Source: Oenanthe sinensis
Taxonomy: Eukaryota > Streptophyta > Magnoliopsida > Apiales > Apiaceae
NCBI GenBank assembly: GCA_028671895.1
Contig: JAPMAC010000207.1
Span: 4,774,001-4,838,000 of the forward strand
Length of the DNA stretch: 64,000 bases
Reading direction: 5' to 3'
Shown one piece after another: positions 12,078 to 22,773 of this stretch. Positions within the stretch are counted from its first letter, which is position 1. Each line of letters starts with the position of its first letter. Under the pieces are notes generated by a model. That model did not search any database. It was not told the origin of the DNA and saw nothing but the letters and a program-made list of their open reading frames with translations. Both the position numbers and the translations under genes were made by a program.

Positions 12078-13029
12078 TTTTTGGTTACTAGAAATTAATT
12101 TAAGCTCATAAATATTAAATGTTAATATTTAAAGAATTTATGAGACTTAAATTAATAAAATCCTAAGGCTTATGAATATTTAGAAAATTATCTTAAGATT
12201 AAATTAATGTTCTTAAAAGATAATTATTTCAATTAGAGCATAAGTACTTTTGTTTAAATTAAGCATTTATGTAAATTAATGTATATTTTTACTAATTATT
12301 GTTGTACATTAATATAAATGATTATGTTATTAATTAATCAATTAATTTACTCATTAAATTAATTCAAACATGAGTTAATTTAATTCCTAAATTAATTAGA
12401 ACAATTAATAATGTAAATATTTATTATATGTCTTTAATAATTTGTTAGTATGTAAATTATTGTCCTAATTTAGTAAGCAATTATTTTTTTATTATTATTA
12501 AACAATATTCAACATGACTTTTGATTAATAAAATCGGCATGACTTTTTATTTTTAATAATAAGTCATACCGAGTGTTAATCCACAAAGTCATACCGAATA
12601 TTGTTTCATTTTCTGGTTTATTTCTTTTGTAAATAAGTCATACCGACTTATTTACAAGTGATTTCACTTGCTGGATACAAGTGATTTCACTTGCTGGATA
12701 CAACAAAATCACTTGTATTTGCATAATACAAGTGATTTCACTTGCTGGATTGATTATAATCTTTTAAACAAAGAATTGCTGCCCGATTTTCATTAAAAAT
12801 CGAAGTGACTGTTCTTGTTCTTGGAAAAAAACGAAGCAATTGTGATTTCTGTGTTTAGAGGACTGCTGTGTAGTTGATTAACTGGTTAAAATCAACTTTG
12901 GGGACTAATAGATTTTAGGGTTTTAATTTTTTTTATCTGTATAAATTTCAACTTTTGGACTTGTAATTTTTTTTATTTTACTATTTTATTGCAAGTTATA
13001 ATTTAACAATTTTAATAGTAGTAGTTAAA
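12078..13029 (+). promoter_or_regulatory. Sire-1 pol-ORF3 spacer with lineage motif array and TATA-like box
   Basis: This AT-rich non-coding stretch has a cluster of the Sire-1 signature motif AAGTCATACCGA at 12561, about 12586 and 12635, with an inverted near-copy at 12534-12545. A unit with core AAGTGATTTCACTTGCTGGA then occurs three times between 12655 and 12750. A TATA-like TGTATAAAT lies near 12938, about 90 bp before the third ORF. The same motif fills the Sire-1 LTR upstream of its TATA box. A promoter for ORF3 is an inference from this parallel. Confidence 0.6.
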
Positions 13030-16000
13030 ATGGATGGTTATTGCGAGATTGTGAAGATTAATTTTGTTGGATTTTTTAATCCGGTGAATTGTTCAATCAA
13101 GAGGTTTCGACCATGGATCGTATTTTTAAACGAACATTCACTTATAAGAACTGCAACTTCATTGAACGTCCCGTTACAAGTGTTAGCACTTAGGGCATTA
13201 TACTCAACAGCAAGGAACAGAACTGTTGGAGACAGAATACAATTCTCATTCACCATAGGAGAACATTAATACATGGTGACTGAAGATGATGTGAACAAGA
13301 TTCTAGGGTTTCCAAACAGAGATTTTGTTGATCCTCCAACTGTTCCAGAGATACTTGAATTCTTTAATGCTATTCAGTATCAAGGTGAGATCAATCTAGT
13401 GAGGCTGACTAAAGCCAAGTTGGTGAGCGAGTGAGACTACTTCTTTCACACACTAGCACAAGTATTTGCACCCACTACAAAGAACAACTTCAACAATATT
13501 TCTGCACTGCTTCAGATAATTGGGTATTCTATGGCCCATAACTGGAGGATTAATTTCGGAAAGTTGATTCTAAAAGAAATTATAAAGAAGATAGGAACTC
13601 CAGAAAGCAGGGAACACAATGTGCAAGTCTACTATCCAAGGTTCCTAATGCTGTTCATGAATGATCTCTTGATAGATGAGGATAAAGAACTGTTCCAGAA
13701 TAGTCCTATAGAAGCATCTCTAACTTCTCAGAGACAAATATTCTCAAGGCTCAATAACAATCCAAAGTTTCAAAACGTGCCAGTGGTAAGAACAGAGTAC
13801 ATGGGTCAGATCTTAGATCAAATTGTAAATCATGCACAGGCTCAACCGCATCTGTAAGAGCCAAAGCAATTTCTAGATCAAGTACCAATGAAAGTTGAAA
13901 CCTCTGCACAGCTTTTACTTGAAGCTGCTCAACATGCAGAACATGAGGCAGAGGTACAACAGGTAATAACTTATACTTTAGCTTCCAAATTCCTACCTAT
14001 AAATATAAGTAATACTACTTTACATTTATCTGTGGCAGACTATGATTGTGGTCTTACACTTCAGGACTTCGGCTATGAACCTGACAACACACAGGTTCAA
14101 TCCCAAGCTGATATAGAGCCCCAAACAGTTTCTCCTTCTTCAACTTCACTGAGTCTTATCAGAAAAAGGAAGAAACATGTTAGGAAAGTAAGAGGTAGAA
14201 GTGTTTCTATGATTGAACCCGCAGCTCTGTCTTCACTAACAAAAAGATCGAGAACTGAACCTGAGACAACTGCAGACCCGTTCTTATCCTCTCAGTGGGA
14301 TATGGAATTTGAAAAGGCAATTCAATAGTCACTAGTCTCACTCGATCAAATGGGTGATTCTATTAAAATTCGCCATCCGGCCGCGGCATCTTGTGAAGAG
14401 TCACGCACACTACTAGCGATCACACTAGCAGGACTTCCACTCGAAGAAACACAATCAGATGAGGGCACATCTAGAAATGAAGAAAATATTTTTGAAACAA
14501 ACTGGTCGGATGCCACATTTACAGTGGACCAAGACTTTTTTGATGTAGTGTATCATCAGATACCTTCAGAGGTATTAAGGGGCACCATAGACTCTAACAA
14601 GCCACTAATTACATTGTCTAAGGCGGTGACCCCCCTGGATTTCTTACATTCAGGTTCCTCAAAGGAAGTTCTCGAATCCACTAGTGGATTTGAGAGGCAA
14701 CCACTCTTTAGAGGGAGTTAGGACCCCATTCACGGAGTAGCTACGTCAGTAGTAGAGCCGAATCAAGATAATCTTGTTGAGGACGCACCTTCACAGGCAT
14801 CAGAAGAGCATTTTGACTCTTTAAAAGCTATTGTTTTATATACAGGTACAACATCTAGATCTGGAAAGGAGCTAAATACTAGTGATGTGAGGCAAACACA
14901 GAGTGAAACACATGCACCGAGTGATAGTGAGTTAAATAGGAGTGCAAGTGAGATGAGTGCACACATACACAGTGAACTACTATCTAAAATGGAAGCTCTC
15001 CAGAAGGAAATACGGATTGTCCGAGCTGAGTTGGTAAAGGTAAAAGCACAAGCAGAAGAGAATTCCACATCTACCTCTGTAACTCAACAGCTGACAATGG
15101 TGTGAAAAGATGTTGATGATGTCAAATCCTTCATACTTCTAAAAACACAAGATATCCAGAATGTTCAGAGTCTCATTGCCGAGGACATGAAAGAAGTGAC
15201 CAAATTACATGAAAGAATTGATGAAATTGAGAAAAGCTTGACCTTAACAATTATTGAGAATGAAAGGATATTAACACAACGATTCAGTAAACTGGATGAT
15301 GGAATCACTCATTTGAATAAGGGCATGAAGCAAGTCTATCTGACTATGCAAAAAGTAATGACATCTTTTGAAGCCTCAAAATATCAAGAGGATCCCTCAA
15401 CTAAGGGGGAGAAAGCAAAGGAGAAAGTAGCTGGAGATGAAAGGACTACTACTAAAGACAAAGGGAAAGCTAAGCTGTATTCTGAAGAGCACTTTCAATC
15501 GTATGATCCAGAACCAGAAGAACAGTATTATGCTCAAGAACAATTCATTGATGAAAGTGCTCATGATGAATCATACATTCCTGACTACTGTAGAACTGAG
15601 GAAGAGACTGCATTTGATGAAGAATTTTTGTTTCCAAAAGAAAAAGAAGTTGATCCAGCCTATGAAGAGGCAATGAAGAAGTTAAAGGATGACATCAAGG
15701 CAAGTCATGCAAAGATTGAGAAACTGAAAGCTCTAGTCATGGAAAGAACAAAGGCTGAAAAAGAAGCAAGCCTAGAAAAGAAAAATCTCTAGGCCATTGT
15801 AGTTAGAGAAAAGAAGAGAAATGTGCAGCTCAAGATAGGAAAGAAATGGGACATTGCAAGAGAAATAATGGACAAACTACAGAAGGGTCCATTCGAAGAC
15901 AAGCATCTGAAATCAATAATTGAGCGTCTAGAAAAGTCAAATGACAACATTGATAACTTCATCAAAGCTCTGAAAGAGGAAGTGGACTATATCACTATCC

Positions 16001-16638
16001 TAGTGTATCACATTCTTGAAGACTGGCAGATTTTAGTCTACACTCACAAGAATGGTACATTCAGAATATCCTTGGAGTTTTTCAGGCAAGGAAGCTTGTC
16101 AGTGATATGGAAGTTATTGAACAAAGTAAAGAGAAGCTCAGAGGAAAATGAAATTCTCAGAGATAGACTTAGAGTCTTTGCAACAGTTGTTAGTCCTCAG
16201 ATCTTATTTGATCCTCACGAGGTAAGATTTTTCTCAAACAAGTTGTATCAAATCATGCAGTTAAATGAGGATTCATTAAAGGGCTACACAGTTAAGTACA
16301 TGATTCAAGTTGAAAGGATGCTAAGGTCGAAAGAATTCAGATCTCAAGCTAAGTTGGATGCTACACAAAAGATCAAAAACTACTGTCTGTCAAAGAAAAT
16401 TCTTTCGTACATCAGGCAAATGCCAAAGATAGATTCAACTCAGCCATATGATGTAGAAGAAGAGATAGTAGATCCTGTTGAGCAGAAAGTATTGTGGCAG
16501 TTAGCAAGAGCTGAACAAAGGAGGTTGTATGGAGAATCCACTACAACAGATCAATCAGTATCTGAAGAAGTACCGAGGACACCAGTTCATAAAGGTTTAA
16601 TCCTAGAAGAAGGTGAAGTTGATACATCTGAAGACTGA
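13030..16638 (+). pseudogene. Sire-1 third ORF ('env-like' position), degenerate homologue of Sire-2 ORF3
   Basis: A single frame of about 1200 codons runs from the ATG at 13030 to TGA at 16636-16638. Seven in-frame stops (13267, 13432, 13855, 14326, 14719, 15103 and 15790) break it, with no frameshift seen. The N-terminal 250 residues match Sire-2 ORF3 in pattern, for example Tyr-Phe-Phe and Tyr-Pro-Arg-Phe-Leu. The stop at 13432 replaces the Trp of the Sire-2 Trp-Asn-Tyr-Phe-Phe stretch. The middle is hydrophilic, rich in Ser, Thr and Glu. Coiled-coil-like segments lie at about 14960-15400 and 15660-15800. The C-terminal third (from 15823) shares the Gly-x-Lys-Trp-Asp start with Sire-2. No transmembrane segment or signal peptide is evident. 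Confidence 0.82.
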
Positions 16639-16866
16639 AGCCATAGATAGAACAAGATAGAAACTTTGTAATATTTGTTTAGTACTAGATGAACAACTAT
16701 CTTGTATTTATCTTTCATGTATGAGTCTGGAAAATTGTTAAATATAATACCAGAATTTTTGTTTATTATTTACAATCATTACATGTCGTACTACTTTCTT
16801 AGTTGTTAGTTGAGTTATCCTCTAGGAATTTGTGTGTTAAATGTTTAACAACAAATAGGGTGAGAT
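16639..16866 (+). other. Sire-1 3' untranslated region and decayed polypurine tract
   Basis: Short non-coding stretch between the third ORF and the 3' LTR. AAATAGGGTGAGAT (about 16853-16866) corresponds to AAATAGGGGGAGAT of Sire-2, with one G lost from the purine run. Confidence 0.7.
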
Positions 16867-18229
16867 TGAAAGGCATATGACTAGGTTTATTTATAATAAT
16901 TAGATGACAACTCAACTCTAGCTAATAAAGAGAAGTAAATAATAAACATCAAACAGGAATCAAGATGAAGACAGTCAACTAATCACAAATGATCTAAGTA
17001 TCAGAAGTATTTTATGGGATTACTACTCAACACTGGAAGAAGTTCATTAATATGTTCAAGCGTCAGTGAAAAATAAAGTGGTAGTACTTCTAAAGAATAC
17101 AGAAGATATAAAAGATTTCAAGTGGTTACTACTGAAAGATTTCAGAAGAAGAGGAAAGACAGTAAAGCAGAAGAATGACAGAAGGCCATAACTTATATGT
17201 TATAGATGGAGAATAATTATTATAGTATGACACAAATGAACCAGACAGTACATTTGTGTGTCAAATAAATTAATAATTATTCAACATCGAGCTCAAGTGG
17301 TTTATAACAGAAGACGAAGAAAAGGGAAGACTTCAAAGTTGACTACTATGTAATAAATGACAGAGATGGTATTTTAATTCTACTATCAAAAATTAATTGA
17401 TTATTTAATTTATCTAATTAAATTAATTCAAGTTGAATTTAATTTAATTTATAAATTAACTAATTAAATTAAGTAGAATTAATTTATTATAAAAGATATG
17501 ACTTGATATGACTTTTTATATAATTCAAATGACTATTTAATAAGTAATACCGAATTATACAAATAAGTCATACCAAATTTTTTGATTAAAAGTCACACCA
17601 AAATGATTTTTGGTTAATTAAGTAATAAGTCGTACCGAGCTTTAATTTAAAGATTCATACCGAATTTAACTCTAAAAGAGTCATACCGAATTTGATTTCT
17701 TTATTAAATAAATCATACTAATTTATTTAATTAAAAGAAAAATCGAATATGACTTTAATATAAGTCATACCGAATTTTCAAGAGTCATACCGAGTTCTGA
17801 AAGTCTTGCCCAGCCTTTTTAAGAGTCATACAAAGGTTATTTCTATACTTTCAAGAGTCATATTGGAAGAGTCATACCAGCTTTACAACCTCTATAAATA
17901 TGAGGTTTTGGCTTCATTATTCGGAGTTAGAAAAACAGTTCAAATTCATAAATTTGTCTGCATTGTAATATTCACAGATTTCTGTGCAAGTTTGGAATAT
18001 AATTGTTAAACTCGAACAATTCATGTCAAAATCGTTCTAAGCTTTTAAACAGTTATATAAACTTTCTACTTATTAATTTTGTAATACTTTTCAAGTTAAA
18101 ATTATATCTTCTACTTGAACAGTATTTTATTACAATTAATATTTCGTGTGAATTTAAAATAATATTTTTAAATCCAATATTTCACGATAATTTGCAGATA
18201 TTGTATTTAACCCCCCTTCTACAATATCA
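16867..18229 (+). mobile_element. Sire-1 3' LTR (1363 bp)
   Basis: Begins TGAAAGGCAT, like the Sire-2 LTR start TGAAAGGCAG, directly after the polypurine tract, and ends ACAATATCA. At least ten variants of the signature motif GTCATACCGA lie between about 17540 and 17880. They are followed by a TATA box, TATAAATA at 17893-17900. The C-rich run ACCCCCCTTCTAC near the end (18209-18222) matches the C-run of the Sire-2 and Sire-4 LTRs. Confidence 0.85.
17540..17880 (+). repeat. Array of GTCATACCGA-type motifs in the Sire-1 LTR
   Basis: About ten or more degenerate copies (GTCATACCGA, GTCATACCAA, TCATACCGAATT and others) lie at irregular spacing, all upstream of the TATA box at 17893. The same motif is found at 12534-12646 before the third ORF. 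Confidence 0.85.
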
Positions 18230-19320
18230 GGGACCAACAATGGTACTGAATTCAAGAATTCAATCATGGAGGAATACTCTGCATCAAAGGGAATTACTCA
18301 ATAATTTTCTGTACCAGGAACACCCCAACCAAATGTAGCTGTGGAGAGAAAGAATAGAACACTCATAGAAGCTAGCAGGACAAAGTTAGTGGAGTCTAAA
18401 CTGCCAGTATATTTTTGGGCTGAGGCAGTCAATACAGCATGTTTCACTAAAAACTGCACATTGATTAATATGCATGGAAAGACTCCCTATGAAATGGTGA
18501 AAAACAAGAAGTCAAGTGTGAAACACTTTCACATATTTGGATGCAATTGCTTTGTACTGAAAGTACATCCTGAAAATCTAAGCAAATTTAAAGCCAAGGC
18601 TGGTGAAACAATCTTTCTTGGATATGCATAAAACACAAAGGCATTCAGAGTCTTTAATCTCAGAACCAGAATTGTTATAGAATCTATTCATGTTGCATTT
18701 GATGACAAAAAGATTACAGGATTGCAGGATGACTCAGAGTCTACAACACTGGAATATGAAAATCTAAAAAGTTCTGAGATACATGAAGATGATGAGGATG
18801 AAGACTCTCAAATAACTCCTGAAACAACACAAGAACCTATACACTCTGATGGGGAGCCAGAAAATTCAACTCCAATTAACTTAGAGCCTAACAGTTAAGG
18901 GTCTACCCAGACAGAATCTAGACAGACAGAATCAAGTTTTTCAGAATCTAACTCATCACGGTATGGATCCGCCAACTCTGAATCCTTTTCTGAGTTAAGT
19001 AATTCAGGGGGAGACTCTTCATTTAAATTTCACTCACATACATGAAATGTCACTGATTTAGGGGGAGCTTCAAGTTCAAGAACCAATCTTCCACCAGCTA
19101 GAAAATGGCAAAGGGATCACACTCTTTATTTGATAATTGGTGATCCTGAGAGTGGTGTACAAACTACAACAACCACTCAAAATGAATGCCTTTATAGTTA
19201 TTTTCTCTCAAAGAATGAACCCAAGAAAATTGAGGAAGCTTTGCAAGACCCTGATTGGATTATTGCAATGCAAGTGGAATTGAATGAATTTAAGAGAAAT
19301 AAAGTGTGGAACCTTGTACC
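18230..19320 (+). pseudogene. pol: Sire-3 pol, integrase core to start of reverse transcriptase
   Basis: The segment starts within the second integrase Asp motif (Asn-Asn-Gly-Thr-Glu-Phe, with the catalytic Asp changed to Asn) and contains Val-Glu-Arg-Lys-Asn-Arg near 18337-18357. The integrase C-terminal region is followed by an acidic, Ser/Glu-rich linker (18720-19080) holding two GGGGGAG purine runs. It then reaches the start of the reverse transcriptase domain (Trp-Asn-Leu-Val-Pro) at the Cop-A insertion. In-frame stops occur near 18299, 18629, 18896 and 19043. The frame resumes at 28306 after Cop-A. Confidence 0.87.
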
Positions 19321-20872
19321 TGTTAGTGTAGGTGCCCTAGAGGCAATACAATGTTTCCTTTAATAAACCTTTATGTCATTTGATTATTCAATAAACGTAT
19401 TTATTATGACTTTAATTACTGCGATATATTTGTTAGCATAATAAATGTCCTTAGAATCATGATACACGTTATATAGTTTAAGTACATGACTTGAACTTGA
19501 GATTATATAATATATCATATTCTTAAATGTCCCTAGTCGAGTATTATTATTATAGGACAATAATAATACATAAATAGACTAGTATGTTGTTTGACAGATA
19601 ACCATATCTCATTGGTTATAAGTATGGGGATACTAAAGTCAATGCATAGGTACATGTAGGAGTACATGGTACTGGACAGACCCACAGTGAGATTCTTCAT
19701 GTTTAATAAAGTCATAAGAAAGACTCACAGTGATAATGGTGTAATGATCCTCTGACTTGAGATCATTATATTTCTATACGAGGATTAATATACTCTGACT
19801 ACATTAAAAGTTACCTTTGACCGGGTGATGATAAAAGTGGACATCGGGTATATCATGAGTCGTATGAGAAATATGAATGATAGATAAAGGATTTAACCCT
19901 CCTATAATTAGGAGAGATATTATTGGCCTCTTGATTGAGTGAGACTATAAAATGCATGGCCGTGCTCAAATAATGATTTGTTTTTCCATAGTCTACTCAT
20001 GGATCAAGTAAACCCGGATTAAATGTTGAAGAGGATGACTAAATACATGCCTCGAGTTTAATCTATAATATATATGGTTAAAGGGATTATATTACACGGA
20101 AACATTAATCATGAAAGGTTTTATCAAATCACGATTTAATTATTGTTTAATTGGATAGCAATGATGTATTACTAGATACCGCTCATTGTTTATAATTTTA
20201 TTGGAGAATAAAATTATTGCTAATTAAATAATAGCCTATAGGGTCACACACATAGAGCACCTAGTGGAATAGTTAATTTAAATTATAGATTTAAATTAAT
20301 TGATGATTATTTGAATTTTATTATATTAATTAAGTGAGACTTAATTAATTAAAATAATATAAATTCGAATTTGAATAATTGTATTTCTGCCAATAATAAT
20401 TAAGTGTGACTTAGTTATTAATTAAATAATAAAAGCATGTTTTATTATTTAATCCTATGCCTACATGGGTTAGGTTTTGCTGAAAAGGCCCATTAACCAA
20501 TCATTATAAATAGATAATGATAGGTTAAATGAATGGTACGTTTTATATGATAAAACCCTAGAGGCAGAGCAAGGAGGCAGCAAAGGCAGTCATTCGAATT
20601 CATCAAAGGAGGCTAGTACATCCATCCAGTGATCAAGATCGTGAGACGTTCTTGAAGGTGCTCGTGTGGATACCATAGAGGTGCTTTCGAGAGGAAGACA
20701 CAAAATCGTGATAGCAAGGATCTCCGTTGAGTTCGTGAAAGTCAAGACAAGAATAGGTATGATTCTGTTTACCATAATCAGTCAAGTCTTATACATGATC
20801 CTGCGTTTGGGTTCCGAAAATTTTCGTTATATTTACGTTTATCCGCTGCGTTTTATGCCTCGGAACCCAACA
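19321..20872 (+). repeat. Cop-A 5' LTR
   Basis: Starts TGTTAGTGTAGG and ends CGGAACCCAACA; it matches 26754-28305 at constant offset 7433. An inverted-repeat block (CTCCTATAATTAGGAG, about 19910) and a TATAAAA element near 19946 are also kept in the diverged LTR at the left edge, and may be the promoter core. Confidence 0.95.
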
Positions 20873-20873
20873 A

Positions 20874-20885
20874 TGGTATCAGAGC
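20874..20885 (+). other. Cop-A primer-binding site (initiator-Met tRNA)
   Basis: TGGTATCAGAGC begins one base after the 5' LTR and is complementary to the 3' end of plant initiator-Met tRNA. Confidence 0.92.
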
Positions 20886-22773
20886 TACGTGTATAAGGGA
20901 CTGATTTGGTTATGTGTTAACTGTATTTGATGCAAATATGCCTGTCTTGGTGACTGCCATGAAACTGCCATGCTACTGCTTTGCTACTGCCATGCCTGTT
21001 TGAGACTGCCATGCTACTGCCTTGTATATTCGAATTGTTATTCATATGATGAGTAAATAGATGATGATACTAGCATGTTAATGATTTGTCATGACTGATT
21101 TATATGCCTGTTTGCGATTTGTATGTTATGCATGAGGGTCAGTTTGTATATGATACAAACTGGTGGACAGATTATGTTGGACATCAGCTGTTAACTGGGA
21201 TATGATAAGTATGTATATGATACTTGCTTCTGAAACTGTATAAGATGCAGTGGGGAAAAAGGCCAACAGATATGATCTGTAGTTCAGAAATTGATGATTT
21301 CTGAATAGGACTGGTCTTCGAAAATAAAAAAAAATTTCTGATTTCGAGCTGACCTGGCAGCTCGACCCCAGCCAGGGGCTGCCGCCCCCGGACCCCCGCA
21401 TTATTTTGGTTGAGTACTTGAGCATGGTGCTGGTTATGGCCTTTGGACCCCTAGATTAATGGTTTTTGGTTTTGGTTTTATAAATACGACTTGCATGTCG
21501 TTTTCTTCATTCTTGTAATTGTTTAACCTCGAATGTAACTCGAGTTTTCTTATGTAAGTACATTAGCTTAGGTTGTATTCAATTATTCCATGTAATGTAC
21601 TTGAAGACTGAAAGATGATCCAAGAAGAGGAGCAGGCACTAGTGGATACAAGAAGAATGAAGACATGTAATTGTATTTATATTTTACCACCATAGATTGA
21701 CTTTGATCCTTTCATTAGCTCGAAAGGATCACATAGGAAAGGGGCCATAACCAAGCACGTTTACATACTGCACTTTACATATTGATGTATGAATGATGCA
21801 TGCTTTAATTAGATTAATCATGTATGTATGTATGTATGTATGTATTAGATACGACACCCATGCCATGCTTGTTTAAACAAGATAAAATCTGTAACGACTC
21901 AAGATAAAATCTGTAACGATTCAAGATTTTAAAATCAACAAACGATCATGAGATTCTTGTGTTTATGAAATATGGATTTTTAAAACACGGAATTGAATAT
22001 GGATTTTGATATCTATAATTGGGATTTTCTGACAAAAACGGATATGCGTATTCGTAAGGCTGATGGGTTTTAAGTGTGACCACTGGTATCCTCCATCTAC
22101 CTGGGAAATGAACAATTTAAGATGTCAATTTGAAATATTTAGTTCAAGGAAAAATTGAGGATCTCTTCATGATGTGATCATGATCGTCGTAAAATCTTCT
22201 AAACCCCTTAACAAAATATTAAGTTTTAATCAGATGCTTTCCAATGAATGAACACTCATCGAATCCTAGATCGATTAGGGGAAAGACTGTCAGTGGCAGG
22301 GGACTCCTGTCTATCGTGGTGAGATGCGACGAATATAAACGGTTATATTCGGCCGTTGTATCATTGGGTCAAACTTAACTGAGTCGTCATAATAAGGTGA
22401 AAGTAAACGGTTATATTCAACCATTATGAACTTAGAAGCATAGAGTTTGGTTAAAAATCTATTAGATAGATAAGATCAATCGTTGCTCACCAAACTATCC
22501 AAGAATTATATATGATATAATTGACAAATGTTGTCTACCTAAATAATCATTCTTAAGGACTTCCAGTGGTTGACTTGAGACATGACGAAATATGGATCTT
22601 GGCTCACTAGAAAGGATTATGGGATATACTTTCCAAATTAATAGTAAGGGCTATTGATTTGATAAAAATAGTGGGAGATATATTATGAATGTATCATAAT
22701 CATTTGAACATAATAAATAACTCAGACAATCTAATGTTTAATTTTGTGCTTTTATCATTGTAGATACCAAGTA
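20886..22773 (+). other. Cop-A untranslated leader
   Basis: This leader of about 1.9 kb has no convincing ORF. It holds CTGCCATG/CTACTGCC repeats (20945-21020), a G/C-rich patch with the inverted repeat CAGCC-AGG-GGCTG (about 21370) and a tetranucleotide run (TATG)n at about 21820-21845. A 20-bp direct repeat lies near 21877-21920. A strong 3' splice-site-like sequence, a pyrimidine-rich run and TTGTAG, ends at 22763, eleven bases before the start codon. Confidence 0.75.

Larger units (their letters stand above)
4801..18229 (+). mobile_element. Sire-1: degenerate Sirevirus-type Ty1/copia element, 5' part missing
   Basis: In order: gag 3' end, pol (interrupted by a solo LTR), a motif-rich spacer, a third ORF and a 3' LTR ending CA at 18229. 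The right flank is Sire-3 integrase sequence, with GGGAC (18230-18234) as the likely target duplication. The 5' LTR and most of gag would lie left of the inserted Cop-A LTR, outside the window. Reading frames are kept over long distances but carry many in-frame stops, so it is inactive. Confidence 0.88.

Noticed and set aside
19533..19715. Minus-strand open frames in Cop-A LTRs (19533-19715, 20590-20775 and their copies at 26966-27148, 28023-28208)
   Set aside because: They are identical because the LTRs are almost identical; no recognisable protein and no start context.
20874..20885. tRNA-like matches at the primer sites (also 38526-38537, 52213-52224, 63274-63285)
   Set aside because: Only the 12-nt primer-binding complement is present; there is no tRNA fold or gene.
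21820..21845. (TATG)n run as a functional element
   Set aside because: Simple tetranucleotide microsatellite in the Cop-A leader; nothing ties it to a function.
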